From: Candidatus Zixiibacteriota bacterium
Lineage (GTDB): Bacteria; Zixibacteria; MSB-5A5; GN15; FEB-12
Assembly (NCBI GenBank): GCA_003641405.1
Contig: QNAF01000113.1
Coordinates: 1-8,318 of the forward strand
Length of the DNA: 8,318 nucleotides
Direction of reading: 5' to 3'
The notes beneath the pieces are model-generated. The model had not been told where the DNA came from. It did no database searches and saw nothing but the letters and a program-made list of their open reading frames with translations. The number at the start of each line of letters is the position of its first letter. Position 1 is the first letter of the stretch. This document shows, piece by piece, positions 1 to 3,797 of this stretch. A program made the translations under genes and the position numbers.

Positions 1-69
1 ACCATAGCCTCCAAAGAAGGCAACAAAGTCATCTCTAAACCTAATCGCTCTCGTCTTGTCTGCATGTAA
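1..69 (+). CDS. Possible 3' end of an upstream reading frame, unidentified
   Basis: One frame is open from the window edge to a TAA at 67-69, giving 22 residues that end in SRLVCM. I recognise no family. The stretch is too short to judge coding quality. It could equally be non-coding DNA, since everything up to the tRNA promoter lacks a convincing gene. It is listed only because a gene running in from the left cannot be excluded. Confidence 0.15.
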   Translation, partial: TIASKEGNKVISKPNRSRLVCM

Positions 70-99
70 AAAATCTAGAAGATGCAACACCCAAAACAA

Positions 100-120
100 A
101 GGACTTTATCAACAAGCCCT
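100..120. repeat. TCAACAA-type repeat copy (divergent)
   Basis: This 21-base stretch follows the pattern AGG-N2-TTTWTCAACAA-N-CCCT. The same pattern, with small changes, recurs at 431-454 and 3318-3334. Here the flanking arms AGG and CCT can pair, leaving the TTTATCAACAA core in the loop. It is probably a degenerate copy of the same element end. Confidence 0.4.
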
Positions 121-122
121 GT

Positions 123-257
123 ATGCACGGCGGTGGCTCTCCCGACGGAGCCAAACTTGTGATCCAGGCTGCGGCCAATCTCGAAAAGAAGGCTGAAATT
201 GCTCGCCGATTGGCTGGAATCATTGAGGAGGTCCCGGATCCAGGCCGCCGTAAGTGA
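123..257 (+). CDS. Short ORF or gene remnant with a C-M-H-G-G-G motif
   Basis: The frame ending at TGA 255-257 is open back to about position 45. The first ATG is at 123 and gives 44 residues starting MHGGGSPDGAK, followed by a helix-like, Lys/Glu/Ala-rich tail that ends PDPGRRK. The residue before that Met is Cys, so the open frame reads CMHGGGSP, which resembles the Cys/His motif seen in some phage-associated small proteins. That similarity is weak and is my impression only. There is no ribosome binding site before ATG 123. The frame runs through a CAACAA-type repeat (100-120) just upstream, so it may be a remnant joined to a repeat end rather than a working gene. Function is unknown. Confidence 0.25.
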   Translation: MHGGGSPDGAKLVIQAAANLEKKAEIARRLAGIIEEVPDPGRRK

Positions 258-307
258 GCTTTCTAACCCTTTGTAGAGGGCCTGTTGAAAAACTCCATAG
301 TGGCGTT

Positions 308-355
308 GTGTCGGGTCCTGATTTCCCGCCTGGGTGGGAGATTGTGACCCGACAC
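308..355. repeat. Hairpin 1 of the first palindromic element
   Basis: A perfect 10-bp outer stem pairs GTGTCGGGTC (308-317) with GACCCGACAC (346-355). An inner stem pairs TCCCGC (324-329) with GTGGGA (334-339), including one G-T wobble, around a 4-base loop. It is built like hairpin 2, with compensated stem differences. Confidence 0.75.
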
Positions 356-376
356 GTAACATCATGTCACAGAACA

Positions 377-419
377 GAGTCAGGTCTCATCCCGTCTCTG
401 GCGGGAAAGGACCTGACTC
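377..419. repeat. Hairpin 2 of the first palindromic element
   Basis: A perfect 10-bp outer stem pairs GAGTCAGGTC (377-386) with GACCTGACTC (410-419). An inner stem pairs TCCCG (390-394) with CGGGA (402-406), extended by one wobble and one G-C pair. It is followed by a G-rich stretch and then T5 at 436-440, so it might also slow or stop transcription. The gap between stem and T-run is too long for a classical intrinsic terminator. Confidence 0.75.
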
Positions 420-521
420 AACTCAGGGGGAGGGCTTTTTCAACAAGTTGCCCTAGATTACCAACTTAACGTTTCTGCGTTCCGGGCTGGACAGCAAATG
501 GCTGGCTGAGGTTGCAGCAAG

Positions 522-583
522 TGATTCCGGCGGAATCATCAAGAAAGATTGATGATCTGGGTACTGCGGAAAACAATCTTTCT
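522..583 (+). promoter_or_regulatory. Chain of overlapping, mutually exclusive hairpins; the last is terminator-like
   Basis: Three stems share bases with the next one. A pairs TGATTCC (522-528) with GGAATCA (532-538). B pairs TCATCAA (536-542) with TTGATGA (549-555). C pairs AGAAAGATTG (542-551) with CAATCTTTCT (574-583). C is followed by GG and T5 (586-590). A and B cannot fully coexist, and B and C cannot coexist. The stretch lies upstream of the tRNA promoter, so it would act on transcription entering from the left, as a weak terminator or attenuator-like fold. The A/T-rich stem of C argues for modest strength. Confidence 0.35.
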
Positions 584-594
584 GGTTTTTCAGC

Positions 595-623
595 TTGACC
601 ACGAGGTTGGATGTATGTATCTT
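595..623 (+). promoter_or_regulatory. Sigma-70-like promoter for the tRNA unit
   Basis: The -35 box TTGACC (595-600, 5 of 6 consensus bases) is separated by exactly 17 bases from the -10 box TATCTT (618-623, 4 of 6). The predicted transcription start near 630 lies about 12 bases before the mature 5' end of the first tRNA, leaving a short leader for RNase P to remove. Confidence 0.6.
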
Positions 624-641
624 GTTCGACTTAGCTCTTCT

Positions 642-715
642 GGGCCCTTAGCTCAGTTGGTTAGAGCAGCTGACTCATAATCAGCGGGTCGCAGGTTCGA
701 GTCCTGCAGGGCCCA
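642..715 (+). tRNA. tRNA with CAT anticodon, probably tRNA-Ile2 (lysidine-modified); tRNA-Met is the alternative
   Basis: This is a complete 74-base cloverleaf. The acceptor GGGCCCT (642-648) pairs with AGGGCCC (708-714) and the discriminator is A715. The anticodon stem GCTGA/TCAGC encloses the loop CTCATAA, giving anticodon CAT. CCA is not encoded. Three tRNAs share CAT: initiator Met, elongator Met and Ile2. The C4-G69 and C5-G68 acceptor pairs and the CTCATAA loop match features known to direct the lysidine synthetase TilS to Ile2 in E. coli. The first acceptor pair is a full G-C match, which argues against an initiator. Ile2 reads AUA codons after modification. It is co-transcribed with tRNA-Val 22 bases downstream. 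Confidence 0.93.
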
Positions 716-737
716 TTAATGAAGGAGATTCTGAGTC

Positions 738-811
738 GGGCAATTAGCTCAGTTGGTTAGAGCGTTCGGTTCACATCCGAGAGGTCACTGGTTCAAATCC
801 AGTATTGCCCA
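738..811 (+). tRNA. tRNA-Val (CAC)
   Basis: This is a complete 74-base cloverleaf. The acceptor GGGCAAT (738-744) pairs with ATTGCCC (804-810) and the discriminator is A811. The anticodon loop TTCACAT gives CAC, reading GTG. The T arm carries the usual GTTCAAATCC, and CCA is not encoded. It lies 22 bases after the CAT tRNA, almost certainly in the same transcript, with a strong intrinsic terminator about 100 bases downstream. Confidence 0.95.
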
Positions 812-822
812 GATAGAAGAAT

Positions 823-915
823 ATGATTGTTCGAATACCAAAAGAAAACCCAGCGTCGATCGTTCATTACACGGACTTCGAAAAAGAGCGGCGACGCAGA
901 GGAGAGGAAAATTAG
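823..915 (+). CDS. Possible 30-residue small protein between tRNA-Val and the terminator
   Basis: An ATG at 823 opens a frame of 30 residues (start MIVRIPKENPAS, end RRRRGEEN) that stops at TAG 913-915, immediately before the terminator stem starts at 916. The ribosome binding site would be a weak GAAGA a few bases upstream. The composition is charged, with an Arg run near the end. I recognise no family. It may be chance. The only supporting context is that it fills the gap between the tRNA end and the terminator and sits in the same transcript. Confidence 0.2.
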   Translation: MIVRIPKENPASIVHYTDFEKERRRRGEEN

Positions 916-955
916 AGCGCATTCCCTGATCACTGACAGGGAGTGCGCTTTTTTT
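916..955 (+). terminator. Strong intrinsic terminator ending the tRNA transcript
   Basis: A 13-bp stem pairs 916-928 with 937-949 (one G-T wobble) around an 8-base loop and is followed by an uninterrupted T-run through 955. It ends only 20 bases before the ribosome binding site of the zinc-ribbon gene, which leaves no room for a promoter after it. The zinc-ribbon gene and guaB must therefore be read through this site or start from a promoter upstream of or overlapping it. Confidence 0.9.
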
Positions 956-975
956 GTCGCATGATCTACCAGACT

Positions 976-982
976 AAGGAGG
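976..982 (+). promoter_or_regulatory. Ribosome binding site that fixes the start of the zinc-ribbon gene
   Basis: AAGGAGG lies 8 bases before GTG 991. The earlier in-frame starts are a GTG at 943, inside the terminator stem, and an ATG at 961, directly after the T-run. Neither has a comparable site, so GTG 991 is the best start. Confidence 0.85.
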
Positions 983-990
983 CATTCCAG

Positions 991-1707
991 GTGCGCAACG
1001 ATCTTGAGTTGTTGCTAAAGCTTCAGGTTATTGACTACGACCTGGGCGAATTAGAGCGTTCCAAGGACTATCTGCCTGACATGATGGGCAATCTCGATCG
1101 TGAGATCAAGGAGGCCAAAACACAACTGTCAGACACAACCAAGCAGCTTGAGGAAGCTCGTGCCACTCACAAAAGCCTGGATTTAGAACTCCAGACAAGA
1201 GAGGCGGAACTCCAAAAGTATCAGCAACAGATGATGTCCATCAAGACCAACAAGGAGTACGATGCCCTGGTGGCTGAAATCGATTCCTTGAAGGAGCAGA
1301 TTGCTGATCGCGAAACACGAGTTCTGGACACGATCGAATTGATTGAATCTCTCGAGAAGGGGATTGGGGAGCTACAGGAGAAGGAATCTCAAGTTGTTGA
1401 GAATAACCAGAAGCAGCTCCATATCTTGCAGGAGAAAATGGACTCGATTGGTGACAAAGTGGCCTCCAAGCAAGAAAGCCGACAGGAAGTGACGGCGGCC
1501 ATACCCAAGCCCACACTTTCAGTGTATGAGAGAGTTCGCCGCGGTCGTGGTGGACGAGCCGTAGTGGTTGTTAAGAAGGGTGCGTGCAGTGCCTGTTTCA
1601 AGGCACTTACGCCCAAAAAAGCCCAGGACATAAGACGCCGTGATAAGGTTTACACCTGCGATCATTGCGGTAGCCTGCTATTCTGGGATGATGAGATTTC
1701 CAAGTAG
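991..1707 (+). CDS. Coiled-coil protein with C-terminal C4 zinc ribbon (CT398/zf-RING_7 type)
   Basis: The protein has 238 residues from GTG 991, chosen because of the strong ribosome binding site. Residues 1 to about 165 are almost entirely charged, heptad-rich helix, predicting a long antiparallel coiled coil. It contains the family-typical KTNKEYDAL at 85-93. The C-terminus holds a zinc ribbon with two CxxC pairs, Cys199/Cys202 (CSAC) and Cys223/Cys226 (CDHC), preceded by a basic stretch rich in Arg and Gly (about 183-189). Proteins of this architecture are widespread in bacteria and generally annotated as putative zinc-ribbon or nucleic-acid-associated proteins; the exact role is not established. 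It is cytoplasmic, with no signal peptide or membrane segment. It stands 33 bases upstream of guaB in the same direction, so the two probably share a transcript. Length and both metal-binding pairs are intact. Confidence 0.88.
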   Translation: MRNDLELLLKLQVIDYDLGELERSKDYLPDMMGNLDREIKEAKTQLSDTTKQLEEARATHKSLDLELQTREAELQKYQQQMMSIKTNKEYDALVAEIDSLKEQIADRETRVLDTIELIESLEKGIGELQEKESQVVENNQKQLHILQEKMDSIGDKVASKQESRQEVTAAIPKPTLSVYERVRRGRGGRAVVVVKKGACSACFKALTPKKAQDIRRRDKVYTCDHCGSLLFWDDEISK

Positions 1708-1740
1708 TCGTCTGTTGGTGTACTGGCACAAGGTATTTAG

Positions 1741-3207
1741 ATGGTATCGTTTTTTGAGAAGCCCGGACTAGCTTTCGACGATGTGTTGTTGGTACCCGCA
1801 CATTCGATTGTGCTACCTCGGGATGTTGATATTTCCACCGAGATTGCCCCTGGTATCAAGCTCAACATTCCGATAGTCTCGGCCGCAATGGATACTGTGA
1901 CCGAAGCTCGTCTGGCCATCGCGTTGGCGCGCCAGGGGGGGATCGGAGTCATCCACAAGAATATGTCACCAAGCCGTCAGGCCACCGAAGTTGACAAGGT
2001 GAAGCGTTCGGAGTCCGGGATGATTGTTGATCCCATCACTCTTTCTCCGGACAAGACTATATCAGATGCGCTGGCTGTCATGGAGAAGTTCTCCATATCC
2101 GGGATACCGATCACGGAAGGTAAAAAGCTTGTTGGGATTCTTACGAATCGCGATCTGCGCTTTCAGAAGGACTACTCGCTGAAGATTGCCGATGTGATGA
2201 CATGCAAGAATCTCGTCACGGTTTCGGAGGGTACTGATCTCGATACGGCCAAGGAGATCCTGCACAAGCATCGGATTGAAAAGCTTTTGATTGTTGATGG
2301 CCAGTATCATCTCAAAGGGATGATAACCGTCAAGGATATAATGAAGAAGATCCAATTCCCTAACGCGGCCAAGGACGACCGAGGGCGACTGAGGGTTGCC
2401 GCCGCATTGGGTGTTGGAGCGGATTCTGAATTGCGCGCCGAGGAACTTGTCAAAGCCGGTGTGGACCTTCTTGTAATCGATAGTTCACACGGACACAGCG
2501 AGGGCGTGCTCAGGGCAGTCTCGCGGCTGAAAAAGAAATTCGGCAAGGTGCCGATCATGGCCGGAAATATCGCCACGGGCGAAGGTGCCAGGGCTCTGAT
2601 TGATGCCGGAGCGGACAGCGTGAAAGTGGGAGTAGGTCCCGGTTCAATTTGTACGACTCGGATTGTCACCGGAGCTGGGATGCCACAAGTCACGGCCATT
2701 ACCGGCGCTGTCGAGGCGGCGGTTGCCTGCGGAGTGCCGGTCATAGCTGACGGCGGGATCCGTTACTCAGGTGACATCACCAAGGCTCTTGCTTGTGGTG
2801 CCCAGGCAGTCATGATTGGTTCCCTGCTGGCGGGTGTTGAAGAATCCCCCGGAGAGACAGTCTTGCTTGAAGGTCGTTCGTTCAAGGTATATCGTGGTAT
2901 GGGATCAATCGGTGCTATGAAGGAAGGAAGCTCCGATCGCTATTTCCAGGACGGCACTGAGCAGAGTTCAAAGTTTGTGCCCGAGGGTGTCGAGGGCAGG
3001 GTGCCACACAAGGGAGCGCTGTCTGAGCTTACTTACCAGCTCGTTGGCGGAATTCGAGCCGGGATGGGGCTGTGCGGTGCCGAGAGTTTGGAGAAATTGC
3101 ACACGAATGCTAAATTTGTGCAGATAACATCTGCAGGTCTAACAGAGTCTCACCCGCATTCGGTGCCGATCAGCAAAGAAGCTCCCAATTATCGGCAGAT
3201 CCTGTAG
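1741..3207 (+). CDS. guaB: Inosine-5'-monophosphate dehydrogenase
   Basis: The enzyme oxidises IMP to XMP with NAD+, the first committed step of guanine nucleotide synthesis; it is cytosolic and tetrameric. The 488 residues match the usual length. After the first barrel strands (AFDDVLLVPA at 11-20, SAAMDT at 47-52) come two CBS domains, roughly 94-150 and 155-205, the regulatory Bateman module. The catalytic loop GPGSICTTR (299-307) contains the nucleophile Cys304. The IMP phosphate site includes ADGGIRYSGD (336-345) and YRGMGS (384-389). The mobile flap carries the Arg400-Tyr401 pair that activates water. Numbering differs from E. coli by about one residue. ATG 1741 follows AAGGT at a 6-base spacing. 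It is probably translated from the zinc-ribbon gene's transcript. A two-hairpin element follows its stop codon and may end the message. All key residues are present. Confidence 0.97.
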   Translation: MVSFFEKPGLAFDDVLLVPAHSIVLPRDVDISTEIAPGIKLNIPIVSAAMDTVTEARLAIALARQGGIGVIHKNMSPSRQATEVDKVKRSESGMIVDPITLSPDKTISDALAVMEKFSISGIPITEGKKLVGILTNRDLRFQKDYSLKIADVMTCKNLVTVSEGTDLDTAKEILHKHRIEKLLIVDGQYHLKGMITVKDIMKKIQFPNAAKDDRGRLRVAAALGVGADSELRAEELVKAGVDLLVIDSSHGHSEGVLRAVSRLKKKFGKVPIMAGNIATGEGARALIDAGADSVKVGVGPGSICTTRIVTGAGMPQVTAITGAVEAAVACGVPVIADGGIRYSGDITKALACGAQAVMIGSLLAGVEESPGETVLLEGRSFKVYRGMGSIGAMKEGSSDRYFQDGTEQSSKFVPEGVEGRVPHKGALSELTYQLVGGIRAGMGLCGAESLEKLHTNAKFVQITSAGLTESHPHSVPISKEAPNYRQIL

Positions 3208-3259
3208 AATCCGGTACTTGGTGGTTATAGTGATGAAAATAGTTGGTTTATTTCCGTGC

Positions 3260-3283
3260 GTGGCACATGTCCACATGTGCCAC
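3260..3283. repeat. Hairpin 3 (second palindromic element)
   Basis: GTGGCACATGT (3260-3270) and ACATGTGCCAC (3273-3283) are perfectly complementary over 11 bp around a 2-base centre. The element follows the guaB stop by about 50 bases. The core 20 bases align without gaps to hairpin 4. Confidence 0.8.
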
Positions 3284-3289
3284 TCTATC

Positions 3290-3311
3290 CGGCAGATATG
3301 GACATCTGCCG
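3290..3311. repeat. Hairpin 4 (second palindromic element)
   Basis: CGGCAGAT (3290-3297) pairs perfectly with ATCTGCCG (3304-3311) around a 6-base loop. A T6 run follows at 3320-3325, 8 bases beyond the stem, so it could contribute to ending guaB transcription, although the spacing is longer than in a typical intrinsic terminator. Confidence 0.75.
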
Positions 3312-3314
3312 AAC

Positions 3315-3336
3315 ACAGGTTTTTTCAACAACCTGT
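3315..3336. repeat. TTTTTCAACA-loop hairpin (second copy)
   Basis: ACAGGTT (3315-3321) pairs with AACCTGT (3330-3336) and leaves the TTTTCAAC core in the loop. It matches the pattern at 431-454 and, more loosely, at 100-120. Like the copy at 431-454, it comes directly after two tandem hairpins. Confidence 0.6.
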
Positions 3337-3405
3337 CGGACTTCGATGCTTGGTTGCAATGACAGTGATATGAGTTGGTTTATTGATACATTAACGAGAG
3401 TGAGT

Positions 3406-3771
3406 GAAAGTAGGAGAAACAGTCACGCTTCGAATTCATATTTGAAGTGAGGAAAGTCCGAACTCCACAGAATCAGGGCGCCCGGTAACACCGGGGCGGA
3501 GTGATCCGACGGAAAGTGCCGCAGAAACTATACCGCCCGCCAAAAGCGGGTAAGGGTGAAAACGTAGTGTAAGAGACTACGATCGTGTCCGGAGACGGAT
3601 GCGATGGGTAAACCCCGCCTGGAGCAAGGCCAAATAGAGGAAGAGGAGTTGATTCGCTCCGTTATCATTCCTGGGTAGGCCGCTTGAGCAACCAGGGTAA
3701 CCGGTTGCCCAGACAAATGACTGTTGGCTTCATTTTGAAGCTTACAGAATTCGGCTTATTTCCTGCTTTCC
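3406..3771 (+). ncRNA. rnpB: RNase P RNA, bacterial type A
   Basis: This is the catalytic RNA that removes the 5' leader from tRNA precursors together with the RnpA protein. Helix P1 pairs GAAAGTAGGA (3406-3415) with TCCTGCTTTC (3761-3770), with one G-T wobble. P2 pairs AACAGTCA (3418-3425) with TGACTGTT (about 3718-3725). P3 is the CGCTTC/GAAGTG hairpin. The universal core strands are present: GAGGAAAGTCC (3449-3459), the ACAGAAACTATACCGCC region, GGTAAGGGTGAAA, the CCTGGAGCAAGGCCAAATAG segment, GGGTAGGCCGCTTGAG, and ACAGAATTCGGCTTAT (3744-3759). P4 covaries relative to E. coli: CCGAA (3458-3462) pairs with TTCGG (3750-3754), where E. coli has CCGGG/CCCGG. I see no convincing promoter consensus in front, and no T-run terminator after P1 before recJ begins 26 bases later. 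Ends are set by P1 and may be off by a few bases. Confidence 0.95.
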
Positions 3772-3787
3772 AAAACTCCCAGATATT

Positions 3788-3791
3788 GGAG
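3788..3791 (+). promoter_or_regulatory. Ribosome binding site that fixes the recJ start
   Basis: GGAG lies 6 bases before ATG 3798. The same frame extends upstream to a TTG at 3684, but that start lies inside the conserved 3' core of rnpB and has no ribosome binding site, so ATG 3798 is preferred. Confidence 0.7.
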
Positions 3792-3797
3792 TCTGAT

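Larger units (their letters stand above)
277..454. repeat. Small palindromic element with imperfect terminal inverted repeats (MITE- or REP-like)
   Basis: The left end at 277-292 reads AGGGCCTGTTGAAAAA. The right end at 436-454, read on the minus strand, is AGGGC plus three extra bases and then the same TTGTTGAAAAA core, so the two ends form an imperfect inverted repeat. Inside are two strong tandem hairpins (308-355 and 377-419). No transposase frame is present, so this is a non-autonomous or structural repeat. TAG occurs immediately outside the left end (274-276) and at the right end (454-456), a possible but very weak target duplication. A related layout lies downstream of guaB. Confidence 0.55.
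3241..3384. repeat. 12-bp direct repeats flanking the second palindromic element
   Basis: AGTTGGTTTATT occurs exactly at 3241-3252 and again at 3373-3384. Looser similarity extends leftwards (CTTGGT at 3217 and 3349; AGTGAT at 3229 and 3364), so two 36-base stretches are about 70% identical at an offset of 132 bases. The hairpin element lies between the copies. This may be a target duplication, or a partial duplication of the sequence in front of rnpB. Confidence 0.5.

Noticed and set aside
277..454. CRISPR array or insertion sequence with transposase
   Set aside because: There is no regular repeat-spacer pattern and no transposase frame; the structure is hairpin-based and under 200 bp.
254..469. 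71-codon frame across the first palindromic element
   Set aside because: It runs through two perfect hairpins and a terminal repeat, and the translation has no protein-like features.
943..990. Upstream extension of the zinc-ribbon gene to GTG 943 or ATG 961
   Set aside because: GTG 943 lies in the terminator stem and ATG 961 just after its T-run. Only GTG 991 has a strong, well-spaced ribosome binding site.
2307..2744. 145-codon open frame on the minus strand inside guaB
   Set aside because: It lies wholly antisense to a clear enzyme gene, has low-complexity Ala/Ser/Pro/Thr content, and shows no recognisable motif.
3354..3392. rnpB promoter (TTGCAA at 3354, TACATT at 3387)
   Set aside because: The spacing is 27 bases, and no alternative pair with 16-18 spacing reaches a useful match.
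3684..3797. Upstream extension of recJ to a TTG at 3684
   Set aside because: It overlaps conserved rnpB core sequence and has no ribosome binding site. The ATG at 3798 has both a site and the expected protein length.
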